From the NCBI RefSeq assembly GCF_001545075.1, contig NZ_FCOB02000010.1, forward strand, positions 155,834 to 219,833: DNA of 64,000 nt, given 5' to 3'. A program made the position numbers and the translations under genes. The notes beneath the pieces are model-generated. The model saw only the letters and a program-made list of their open reading frames with translations, was not told where the DNA came from and searched no databases. Source of the DNA: Caballeronia ptereochthonis. Its GTDB lineage: Bacteria > Pseudomonadota > Gammaproteobacteria > Burkholderiales > Burkholderiaceae. Of the stretch, positions 1 to 7,084 are shown piece by piece (position 1 is the first letter of the stretch; every line of letters begins with the position of its first letter).

Positions 1-274
1 TGATATTGACTGTTTTTATGCCAGCCTGCGACGTCGCACTGGACGTTTCCGGCGGTAATTCTTCGGCTGTGCGCGACACAAAGTAGCCGGACCGTGGGCG
101 CGCGTTAATCAACCCCCGGCTTTCGAGCAGGTAATAAGCACGGAATACCGTCGCGGGGCTTACATCCCAGGCCCTGCATGCCGCCCGAACTGAGGGTAGG
201 CGGGCGCCCGGCGGTAAATCAGCGTGCCTGATAAGTTCGCTGATCTGCTCCGCTAACCTCTCGTACCGTTTCAA
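1..274 (-). CDS. MocR/GntR-family transcriptional regulator, N-terminal part (cut by window edge)
   Basis: Only the N-terminal winged-helix DNA-binding domain is in the window; the gene runs off the left edge. The visible ~91 residues contain the GntR pattern 'PPGARLPSVRAA...VSPATVFRAYYLLESRGLINARPRSGYFV'. The start is a TTG codon at 274 giving MKRYERLAEQ, preceded by an AGGGGGAG ribosome binding site 4 nt upstream. The domain is clearly related to the second MocR at 2129-3544, which also starts MKRY and ends its wing in GYFV. The aminotransferase-like domain typical of MocR proteins is assumed, not seen. Its promoter must lie just to the right, at the front of the EAL gene. Confidence 0.8.
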   Translation of the reverse strand, partial: MKRYERLAEQISELIRHADLPPGARLPSVRAACRAWDVSPATVFRAYYLLESRGLINARPRSGYFVSRTAEELPPETSSATSQAGIKTVNI

Positions 275-504
275 ACTTCTCCCCCTGCGTGCGAACTCCG
301 TTGCCGTGTCCGATCGGCGCGGCGGCGCCCCCGTCAACACTACAACGCGCCGTAGATCTGATACGGCCTTTTTTTCGCAATCTGCTTCTATTACGAGCGC
401 TTGTGCACTGGCAAAGTGCCGCGGTGCGTCTTCTCTTTCTCCAGATGTTTCCAGCGGCCCCGCGTCCGGCGATTCTAGAGCCGGATCTTTTTCTCGATAC
501 ATCA

Positions 505-2052
505 ATGGAACTTGCGTCCCTGGTAGCACCGTTCGTGGACAGCGCGTTCATCGCGCTCTTTCCGTCCTCGCGACGCGCTGCCGCAATGTTTTTGGTCATA
601 TGGGCTGGCGCCTCACTGGCTAACCCAGCTCCGGCCGAGGGTGCTGCCAGCCGCGGTCGCGCGGAGGAGGGAGTGCAGCGGCAGCTGACGGACTGGCTTA
701 CTGATCCGCAAGCGGACTCGCTTCACTTCGGCACAGCTTGCACGCCCATTAGGCGCTGGCCCGCTATGCCCGCCGCTCTCGGCGGACCGGTCGCTAGCCC
801 AATGCTTCTTGCACCCATTGCTTGCGATTTGCTGAACGCTCCCCGTCTGGACGCCACCGACACCGCTCCAGCTATCGTCAGCCTGAGCCGGACGGTTGCG
901 CCGCTGACCGGCGAAGTGCGCTGGCAAATGAGTTACAAGGCGGCAAATCAAGGCGGTATCCCGGCCTCTGGCGCAGTGGTGGCTTTCGCATTACCGGTCG
1001 ACCTGGCGGACGGGTCAGCGGAACCACCGACGACGCCCGCGGCCGATTGCTCGTTGGACGGGGAGTGTGGAACGCGAGCGACCACGCCTTCGAACGGCGC
1101 CGACGAATTCGATCGGGCGCGGTTCTCAGCGGGTCCGACTCAGGGTTCTTCAGCATGGACCCTATTGAGCCACGTATTGTGGCCGATCCTCCTGTTTCTG
1201 TTAGCCCTGGCTGCGGGCTGGAGTCTCAAAAGATGGTTTAGCTACGACAAGGCGCTGTTGCGTGCGGCCCGAGCAGGGCTGCGTCGCGGCGAGTTCCACG
1301 TTGAGTACCAACCGATAGTTGACATCAGGCGGGCCTTATGCGTTGGCGTCGAAGCATTCCTGCGTTGGGACAACCGGAAGTATGGCGCGCAAGGTCCGGC
1401 ACACTATCTGGAGTTCATTGAAAACAGTAGTTTGCTCGACCGGATGACGCGGTTCGTCGTGTCGCGGGCCGCTCAGGATCTTCGTGAGATCGGAGCTCCG
1501 AAGTCGCTCTACGTAGGCATTACCGCTCCGGTTTCTTACCTTCTGGATTCCGGTTTCACGGCGGACCGGACTGTAGTCGGCTCACATGGTTTTCCACCGC
1601 TGATTCTGAATGTCAGCGCAAGCAGCGTGAGGATGTTCAAAAAACGTCTTACTCCGATGATGACCCAGGCGCGTGAGAAACGGGTGCGCTTCGCCCTCTC
1701 GGGCGTGCGTCCCACTGATTGCGAACTTGCACTGCCGACAGGGATGACCTTTGAGATAGTCAAGATTGACAGGGAAGTACTCGGATTGGACCCCGATGAG
1801 CGTGCCAAACACCTCGATGCGTTGACGCGCATGGGCCACGATTTCGGCGCGGCGGTGGTCGTCGAAGGTGTTGAGCACTCGGCACACCACAAGCTCGCGC
1901 GAGCGAGCCGGGCCGAGTTTGGTCAAGGCTTCTTCTACAGCCGTGCACTCGACGCCACCGGGTTGAAGGTCTTTCTCGAGACCGCCAACGCGCCGCCCTC
2001 AAATCGGGCTGGAGCTGCGACCGTGCTCGGCTGGCGCGTTCGACACTCCTAA
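505..2052 (+). CDS. Membrane-anchored EAL-domain protein with degenerate active site
   Basis: The protein has a hydrophobic N-terminal segment resembling a signal peptide ending near ASLANPAPA, about 190 probably periplasmic residues with scattered cysteines, one membrane helix (about 1177-1245, WPILLFLLALAAGW), and a C-terminal EAL domain (about 1250-1970). Catalytically important EAL positions are partly lost. EAL reads EAF (Glu codon at 1351). The metal-binding DDFGTG loop reads SGVRPT (1699-1716), so both aspartates are missing. The Asn of the NxS motif and the Glu of the ITE motif also appear substituted. The later Lys-Ile-Asp, EGVE and GQG motifs remain. It is therefore probably not an active c-di-GMP phosphodiesterase; a receptor or scaffold role is inferred. 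The start is uncertain: an open frame extends to a GTG at 289 (only 14 nt from the divergent MocR start), and ATG 586 is another candidate. Confidence 0.7.
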   Translation: MELASLVAPFVDSAFIALFPSSRRAAAMFLVIWAGASLANPAPAEGAASRGRAEEGVQRQLTDWLTDPQADSLHFGTACTPIRRWPAMPAALGGPVASPMLLAPIACDLLNAPRLDATDTAPAIVSLSRTVAPLTGEVRWQMSYKAANQGGIPASGAVVAFALPVDLADGSAEPPTTPAADCSLDGECGTRATTPSNGADEFDRARFSAGPTQGSSAWTLLSHVLWPILLFLLALAAGWSLKRWFSYDKALLRAARAGLRRGEFHVEYQPIVDIRRALCVGVEAFLRWDNRKYGAQGPAHYLEFIENSSLLDRMTRFVVSRAAQDLREIGAPKSLYVGITAPVSYLLDSGFTADRTVVGSHGFPPLILNVSASSVRMFKKRLTPMMTQAREKRVRFALSGVRPTDCELALPTGMTFEIVKIDREVLGLDPDERAKHLDALTRMGHDFGAAVVVEGVEHSAHHKLARASRAEFGQGFFYSRALDATGLKVFLETANAPPSNRAGAATVLGWRVRHS

Positions 2053-2128
2053 GAGAAACATCAAAAATGCTAACAATAATTCCCGCTCACACTCCGTCAT
2101 CGCTCGCATTAATTCGTATCGCAAAGTA

Positions 2129-3544
2129 ATGAAGCGATATCTTCAGCTGGTTGCGCAATTCCAAAAAGTGATCGCGGACGGCACGCTTGAGCCGGGCATG
2201 CGACTACCATCAGTGCGCCGGGCGAGCAGCTCATACTGCGTCAGCCCTTCAACGGTTTCCCATGCTTACTACGTCCTTGAACGATTGGGCCTGGTAATGG
2301 CGAGACCTAGAGCGGGGTATTTCGTTGCACGTCGGCCGGAGACGATGCAATCGATAACGTTGGCGTCGGGGCGCACTTTCGACGAGGTTGATGGAGACAG
2401 TTTAATCGTCCGCTTCATGAAGGCGCAGCGTCGTTGCAGACATCCGGGATTGGGTTCATCGGAGCCGAGTGCGCAATTGTTCCCGTTCGCCCGTCTCTCG
2501 CGCTCGTTGACGGTGGCGACCCGGAAGATGGCGCGTAGCCAGAACGTCTTGCCTGAAGGAAAGGCGGAAGAAGAGCTTCGCCGCCAGATCGCCCGGCGCT
2601 ACATTGTCACCGGCGTTTCTGTTCATCTCGATGAGATTATTGTGACGAACGGATCTCTCGATGCGCTGACACTGTGCCTGCAAGTTCTCACGCGGCCGGG
2701 TGATACTATCGCAATAGAACGGCCGGCTTCTTATGTCGTGCAAGGCGTGGTTCGGCGCATGCATTTGAAGGCCGTGGAAATTCCAGTCGACCCGCAGTGC
2801 GGCCTCGATCTCGGGGCCTTAGCGGCTGCGTTGCGCCAGCATCCAGTGCGGGCTTGCTGGTTTATGACGACGCTACATCATCCGACTGGCGCGACACTTT
2901 CAGATACGCAAAAGAAAGCCCTCGTCAGCCTACTGACGAAACATGACGTGCCGCTGATCGAGGACGATGTTTTCCGTGAACTGCACTTTGGTTTGACAAC
3001 TGCGTGTCCGGCCAAGCACTTCGATCCTAACGGCCTCGTGCTTCACTGCGGTTCGTTTTCAACGAGCCTCGCGCCGGGACTCCGCGTGGGTTGGGTCGCG
3101 GGAGGGCGTTACGCCGCGAGAATACAGCACAGCCGGATGCTGACAATGTCCTCGGCGTCCGTGCCCTCCCAATACGCAATTGCCGACTACCTCGAGCACG
3201 GCGACTACGACCGAGTTTTACGCAAGCTTCGTCGCGAACTGGCATCCCTTCAATACCAAATGGTGGCCGCCGTAGCCAAATATTTCCCCAAAGGTACGGC
3301 AGTTAGTCAGCCGCCCGGCGGATTTTTTCTATGGGTGGAGCTTCCGGAAGGCGTCGAAGCAGTTCAACTTTTCGAGACGGCGCAGAAGCACGACATCGCA
3401 ATCGCGCCTGGGGCAATCTTTTCACGCAACCCCGAATTTCGCCGCCATATCCGACTTAACTACGGCCGTCCGTGGTCACCGGATGTGGAGAGGGAGATAC
3501 GCACTTTGGGCATGTTGGTGGGGCGTGCAACGAAGTATTTGTGA
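2129..3544 (+). CDS. MocR-type regulator (GntR wHTH fused to aminotransferase-I domain), PLP lysine replaced
   Basis: This 471-residue protein has the full MocR architecture: a GntR winged helix at residues 1-68 (MKRYLQLVAQ...GYFVARR), a linker, then a fold-type I aminotransferase-like domain from about residue 105 to the end. Known MocR proteins such as PdxR and GabR bind PLP through a lysine in a GSFSK(S/T)LAPG motif. Here the motif reads GSFSTSLAPGLRVGW, with Thr312 (codon ACG at 3062-3064) exactly where the Schiff-base lysine should be. Other family motifs (HPTGATLS, IEDDVF, the RLNYG arginine region) are present, so this is not simple decay. It lies 76 nt after the EAL gene and is probably transcribed from the AT-rich gap. 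The target operon is unknown. Confidence 0.85.
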   Translation: MKRYLQLVAQFQKVIADGTLEPGMRLPSVRRASSSYCVSPSTVSHAYYVLERLGLVMARPRAGYFVARRPETMQSITLASGRTFDEVDGDSLIVRFMKAQRRCRHPGLGSSEPSAQLFPFARLSRSLTVATRKMARSQNVLPEGKAEEELRRQIARRYIVTGVSVHLDEIIVTNGSLDALTLCLQVLTRPGDTIAIERPASYVVQGVVRRMHLKAVEIPVDPQCGLDLGALAAALRQHPVRACWFMTTLHHPTGATLSDTQKKALVSLLTKHDVPLIEDDVFRELHFGLTTACPAKHFDPNGLVLHCGSFSTSLAPGLRVGWVAGGRYAARIQHSRMLTMSSASVPSQYAIADYLEHGDYDRVLRKLRRELASLQYQMVAAVAKYFPKGTAVSQPPGGFFLWVELPEGVEAVQLFETAQKHDIAIAPGAIFSRNPEFRRHIRLNYGRPWSPDVEREIRTLGMLVGRATKYL

Positions 3545-3899
3545 CGTTGCGCGGCAAGCCTCGGAGCAGCCCGTCTGCGACACCGGTCTCGATGGTTCCT
3601 CCTTCCATTCCCGGTCCGGTGCGCCGTTGGCGCTGGACGTGACGCAGATAACGATTGTGCGAATCATCACCGGTACACATCGGTTGCTCCCCGCCAGTTG
3701 GAACCCGCGCACGGCCCCTACCCTGCGCCCCAGCACGCAACGCAAGCATGGCAAAAAGCAAATCCCGACTCGCCCGGGCCGGCGCCCTATCGGATCAGGG
3801 GAGCGCTCGTCGAAACAGGTTGACCCTTTTTATCCTGCTCAACCGAGCGCTTGCGACCCACAGCGGTCTTCCGAACCAGTGGTTCGGAAGACCGCAGAT
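3545..3899. other. Intergenic stretch between convergent genes
   Basis: This 355-nt gap lies between the end of the MocR gene and the end of the OYE-family gene. I found no credible coding sequence; open frames here lack recognisable motifs. Its one notable element is the long perfect hairpin at 3863-3895. Confidence 0.6.
3863..3895. terminator. Perfect 15-bp inverted repeat between convergent genes
   Basis: GCGGTCTTCCGAACC and its exact complement are separated by AGT. The hairpin sits 5 nt beyond the stop of the OYE-family gene and about 320 nt beyond the convergent MocR gene. A bidirectional terminator is the natural reading, but neither strand shows a clear T-run after it, so another function (repeat element, RNA processing signal) is possible. 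Confidence 0.5.
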
Positions 3900-5135
3900 T
3901 CAGGTTTTCTCTTGTCGGGCTATCCACCGCCGATATTTTCGGGCGCGACACGCCGTAGTCGCTTGCTGAACCAACAGGGCCCGCAACGGAGAGACCGTCG
4001 GATCTGTTCGTCTCCCCTTGCTCAATTTTCGAAGCTGAAATTTCACCGCCGCCATATTGGCCAGCGATGCCATGGCCTTGTTCTTCCAGCGAATGGGCGG
4101 CAACTCGGGCGCCGCCTCCTTTCCGAGCCGCCAATCGTTCGGCAACGCAGGATCGATGGCCAGAGCGGTACCGATTCCGACCATGTCCACGCCGCTCTCG
4201 ATCACCTGGTCGGCGACTGCCTTGCGGCGAATACCGCCCGTGACCATCACTGGCATCCTCGCCACCTTGCGGATATCGCGAGCAAAATCGACGAAGTAGG
4301 CCTCGCGCGCGAGCGTACGACCGTCTCGCGCTTCGCCTTGCATGGCAGGAGCTTCATAGCTGCCGCCCGAGAGCTCGACGAGATCCACCTTCAAGTCATT
4401 GAGCATCATCACGACCTGTTTGGCGTCGTCCGCGCTGAAGCCCCCTCGCTGAAAATCTGCGGAGTTGAGCTTGACTGCAACCGCGAATCCAGCCGATACC
4501 ACTTCGCGAACCGCCTTCACGATTTCCACCAGCAAACGAGCCCGGTTCTCCAGCGAGCCGCCCCACTCATCCGTTCGGTGGTTTGCGAGCGGCGAAAGAA
4601 ACTGACTCAGCAGATAGCCGTGGGCGGCGTGAATCTCAACGCCGGTAAAGCCGGCCTGTTCGGCAAGCGCCGCGGTCTGTACGAAGCGTCCGATAACCTC
4701 CGTGATGCCCTCGGACGTCATCGCATGAGGGGTGTTGAAGTGCTTCGACATTCTTCCCAGTTCCAGGGGAACGGCTGAGGGCGCCCACGTCGGTTGCCCG
4801 AGATTTGCCGTCATCTGCCGGCCAGGATGATTGATCTGCAGCCAGAACTGCGCGCCTTTCGCTCGCCCGGTCTGGGCCCAACGCCTGAACTTGGCGAGTT
4901 GCCTGGCGTCTTCCAGGACGACGCCGCCGGGCCCGGTCATCGCTCGGCCATCGACCATGACGTTGCCTGAGATGAGCAGACCCGCACCGCCGTTGGCCCA
5001 CGCCTCATAAAGACGGATCAGGTCATTGGATGGCCCTTGGTCCGCGTCCGCCATGTTCTCCTCCATCGCGGCCTTCGCGATGCGATTCGGAATGATGGAA
5101 CCGTTGGGAAGATCGAGCTTGTCGAAAACGTTCAT
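3900..5135 (-). CDS. NADH:flavin oxidoreductase, old yellow enzyme family
   Basis: The protein is a 411-residue FMN-dependent TIM-barrel ene-reductase expected to reduce activated C=C bonds of enones, quinones or related electrophiles with NAD(P)H. Family signatures are QINHPGRQ (about residue 112), the HAAH active-site pair followed by GYLLSQFLSP and RTDEWGGSLENR, and a C-terminal phosphate-binding VTGGIRR segment. There is no second flavin/Fe-S domain as in 2,4-dienoyl-CoA reductases. The start at 5135 (MNVFDKLDLPNG) is preferred over an upstream in-frame codon because the upstream part overlaps a MerR-type promoter at 5162-5192. It is probably induced by a MerR regulator encoded nearby. 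The C-terminal ~60 residues are basic and beyond the usual barrel. Confidence 0.88.
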   Translation of the reverse strand: MNVFDKLDLPNGSIIPNRIAKAAMEENMADADQGPSNDLIRLYEAWANGGAGLLISGNVMVDGRAMTGPGGVVLEDARQLAKFRRWAQTGRAKGAQFWLQINHPGRQMTANLGQPTWAPSAVPLELGRMSKHFNTPHAMTSEGITEVIGRFVQTAALAEQAGFTGVEIHAAHGYLLSQFLSPLANHRTDEWGGSLENRARLLVEIVKAVREVVSAGFAVAVKLNSADFQRGGFSADDAKQVVMMLNDLKVDLVELSGGSYEAPAMQGEARDGRTLAREAYFVDFARDIRKVARMPVMVTGGIRRKAVADQVIESGVDMVGIGTALAIDPALPNDWRLGKEAAPELPPIRWKNKAMASLANMAAVKFQLRKLSKGRRTDPTVSPLRALLVQQATTACRARKYRRWIARQEKT

Positions 5136-5161
5136 GTAGCACCTCACAATATTGAGCACCG

Positions 5162-5192
5162 ACTTTAAGGTTAAAGTCAACTTTAATGTCAA
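5162..5192 (-). promoter_or_regulatory. MerR-type promoter of the OYE-family gene
   Basis: On the minus strand, TTGACA (5192-5187) and TAAAGT (5167-5162) are separated by 19 bp, the over-long spacing that MerR activators correct by distorting DNA. The spacer TTAAAGTTGACTTTAACCT carries the dyad TTAAAGT-N2-ACTTTAA (5171-5186). The same dyad is found at 6457-6472. Confidence 0.8.
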
Positions 5193-5257
5193 GCGCTTTT
5201 CGGGCAAATGAGATGTCGACGGTTGGTGGCGTGCAGGAATGCCAGGCGCAGAATGAC

Positions 5258-5281
5258 GAAAGGCCGCCCGAAGGCGGCCCA
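5258..5281 (-). terminator. Rho-independent terminator of the alpha/beta hydrolase gene
   Basis: The GGCCGCC / GGCGGCC stem closes a four-base loop (5262-5279). On the minus strand it is followed by TTTCGTCATTCT, about 40 nt after the hydrolase stop codon. It would insulate the OYE promoter just downstream from read-through. Confidence 0.75.
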
Positions 5282-5318
5282 TGTATTCCCGTGCGGCATA
5301 AACTGCTGCCGCAGACCG

Positions 5319-6149
5319 TCAGCTCTTGATGAACGCAAGCAGGTCCGCGTTGATGGTGTCCGCCTCGGTAGTCGGCATACCGTGCGGAAAGCCCTTGTAA
5401 GTCTTGAGGGTACCGTTCTTGACGAGCTTTGCAGAAAGGAGACCGGCGTCTTCGTATGGCACGACCTGATCGTCATCACCGTGCATCACCAGCACCGGGA
5501 TCGTCGCGCCTTTCAGGTCTTCCGTGAAATCCGTCTGCGAAAACGCCACGATTCCATCATAGTGGGCCTTGGCGCTGCCCATCATTCCCTGCCGCCACCA
5601 GTTCCAGATGATCGGCTGCGAGGGCTTCGCGTCCGGACGGTTGTAGCCGTAAAATGGACCTGCCGGGACGTCGTAGTAGAACTGCGACCGGTTCGCGGCG
5701 AGTTGGGCCTGGAAATCGTCGAAGACCTCCTTGGGCGTTCCTCCCGGGTTCGCATCGGTCTTGACCATGAGCGGAGGGACTGCGCTGATCAGCACCGCCT
5801 TCGAAACGCGATCCTCGCCGTGGCGGGCGACATAGTGGATCACCTCGCCACCGCCTGTCGAGTGCCCGACGTGAACAGCCTTTTCGACGCCCAGTTTTTT
5901 TACGACCGCCGCGACATCGTCTGCGTAATGATCCATGTCATGTCCGTCCCATACCTGAGACGATCGCCCATGTCCCCGCCGGTCGTGCGCGACTACCCGA
6001 TAACCCTGAGCGAGAAAGAACAACATCTGCGCATCCCAGTCATCTGCACTGAGCGGCCAGCCATGATGGAAGAAGATGACCTCGGCGTCCTTGGGACCCC
6101 AGTCCTTATAAAAGATTTCTACGTCGTCCTTCGTGGTGACATAACCCAT
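5319..6149 (-). CDS. Alpha/beta hydrolase, non-heme chloroperoxidase/arylesterase-like
   Basis: This is a 276-residue single-domain alpha/beta hydrolase. The catalytic triad is visible: Ser97 in GHSTGG, Asp227 in HGDDDQVVP, and His256 in GFPHGMPTT. The HGWPLSADDWD oxyanion region and RGHGRSSQ are typical of the cofactor-free chloroperoxidase/esterase group, so an esterase or perhydrolase on small aromatic or lactone substrates is likely; the true substrate is unknown. ATG 6149 has GGAGA about 7 nt upstream. It is read leftward from a MerR-type promoter at 6448-6478, leaving an unusually long leader of about 290 nt. It is divergent from the MerR gene at 6498. Confidence 0.85.
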   Translation of the reverse strand: MGYVTTKDDVEIFYKDWGPKDAEVIFFHHGWPLSADDWDAQMLFFLAQGYRVVAHDRRGHGRSSQVWDGHDMDHYADDVAAVVKKLGVEKAVHVGHSTGGGEVIHYVARHGEDRVSKAVLISAVPPLMVKTDANPGGTPKEVFDDFQAQLAANRSQFYYDVPAGPFYGYNRPDAKPSQPIIWNWWRQGMMGSAKAHYDGIVAFSQTDFTEDLKGATIPVLVMHGDDDQVVPYEDAGLLSAKLVKNGTLKTYKGFPHGMPTTEADTINADLLAFIKS

Positions 6150-6433
6150 GATCGCATCTCCAGAGTGATGTGTTTGATATCAATCGGTGTTGCGCCTGCT
6201 GGTCGCCTCGATTCCGCGTGGAGTTTATGCTCGACAGTGTAGGTATAAATAAGTCGCAGGTTGAGGACACGCGGGACATGCTGCTGCTCGATGCAACTGT
6301 CTGACGGATCCGTGGATCAACGAACGCGCTTCTCTGCTCGAAACGTCGAGTTCGCCTCGCCGCCGCTTTGAGGAGAGGAGGCAATGCGCAGTCTACCGAC
6401 GAAGATGGCAGCGTCCGCGTCCAACGTCTGAAG

Positions 6434-6463
6434 TTGACCCGTCACTCACTGTAGGATTAAAGT
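6434..6463 (+). promoter_or_regulatory. Putative promoter of the first MerR gene
   Basis: TTGACC (6434-6439) and TAAAGT (6458-6463) are separated by 18 bp, and the -10 box lies inside the dyad at 6457-6472. MerR bound there would be placed for autoregulation. Confidence 0.45.
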
Positions 6464-6478
6464 GCACTTTAAGGTCAA
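6448..6478 (-). promoter_or_regulatory. MerR-type promoter of the alpha/beta hydrolase gene
   Basis: On the minus strand, TTGACC (6478-6473) and TACAGT (6453-6448) flank a 19-bp spacer TTAAAGTGCACTTTAATCC. The spacer contains the perfect palindrome TTAAAGTGCACTTTAA (6457-6472), matching the dyad upstream of the OYE-family gene. Confidence 0.8.
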
Positions 6479-6497
6479 CCTTTTTTTAAAGTGCCAC

Positions 6498-6953
6498 ATG
6501 CGAATCGGTGAACTGGCGGAGCTGTCTGGCCTCACGGCTTCGCGCATCCGTTTTTACGAAGCGAGCGGACTCGTCAAGGCGGTGGAGCGAACCGCGAATG
6601 GCTATCGCGACTATTCGCCCGAGGCGGTGTCGATTCTGGCGATCATCGACAGTGCGCAACGCGCTGGCTTCTCTCTCGACCAGATCCGTCAACTGCTACC
6701 GGTAAGCAAAGGGTCGTGGGATCATGACGAACTGTTAAAGGCCCTCAGGCAGAAAGTCGCCGACATCGAAGAGATGCAAAAACGTCTGAAACAGAACAGG
6801 GCGAGCCTCCTGGTGGCAATTGAGAGCATTGAGAATCGGCCCATGGACCTGAACTGCACCGAGAGAACAAAGTGGGTGATGGGCAAGCTTTCCGAAAACG
6901 GAGTAGTACCGAAACCAAATAAGAAAACGCGTACAGGGAATGGTCGCACTTGA
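6498..6953 (+). CDS. MerR-family transcriptional regulator (first copy)
   Basis: The 151-residue protein has the MerR winged helix at the N-terminus (MRIGELAELSGLTASRIRFYEASGLVKAVERTANGYRDY), then the dimerisation helix with a coiled-coil pattern (about residues 80-118), and a short C-terminus containing one cysteine. It lacks the cysteine-rich metal loop of MerR/CueR and a large ligand domain. ATG 6498 is chosen over an earlier in-frame codon because the latter lies inside the operator. It is paralogous to the regulator at 7983-8438 (same MRIGEL start). It most likely activates the hydrolase and OYE genes through the TTAAAGT-N2-ACTTTAA dyads; the inducing signal is unknown. Confidence 0.88.
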   Translation: MRIGELAELSGLTASRIRFYEASGLVKAVERTANGYRDYSPEAVSILAIIDSAQRAGFSLDQIRQLLPVSKGSWDHDELLKALRQKVADIEEMQKRLKQNRASLLVAIESIENRPMDLNCTERTKWVMGKLSENGVVPKPNKKTRTGNGRT

Positions 6954-6987
6954 ACATGTCGGAACCACAACGCGTTTGCTGCAATGC

Positions 6988-7018
6988 TTGACCTTGAAGT
7001 GGAGTTGAACCTTAGAGT
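6988..7018 (+). promoter_or_regulatory. MerR-type promoter of the ADC-like/MerR/aldehyde dehydrogenase group
   Basis: TTGACC (6988-6993) and TAGAGT (7013-7018) enclose a 19-bp spacer TTGAAGTGGAGTTGAACCT. It lines up base for base in architecture with the two MerR-type promoters to the left, with a weaker right half-site. It lies 67 nt before the ADC-like start codon. Confidence 0.65.
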
Positions 7019-7084
7019 GCTTCCTGTGGGAACAAGGCGCGCGTCGCGCGCCCCACTGGTCAACAGCGCTAAAGGTCAACTGGG

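Larger units (their letters stand above)
6150..6497. other. Divergent control region (hydrolase / MerR)
   Basis: This 348-nt gene-free stretch lies between the hydrolase and the first MerR gene. The promoters and dyad cluster at its right end (6434-6478). The remaining ~290 nt would be the hydrolase 5' leader; I see no riboswitch-like or coding feature in it. Confidence 0.6.

Noticed and set aside
289..504. N-terminal extension of the EAL protein from GTG 289
   Set aside because: It would start 14 nt from the divergent MocR start, inside its promoter, and reads as low-complexity sequence without family similarity. I kept the later start but mark it uncertain.
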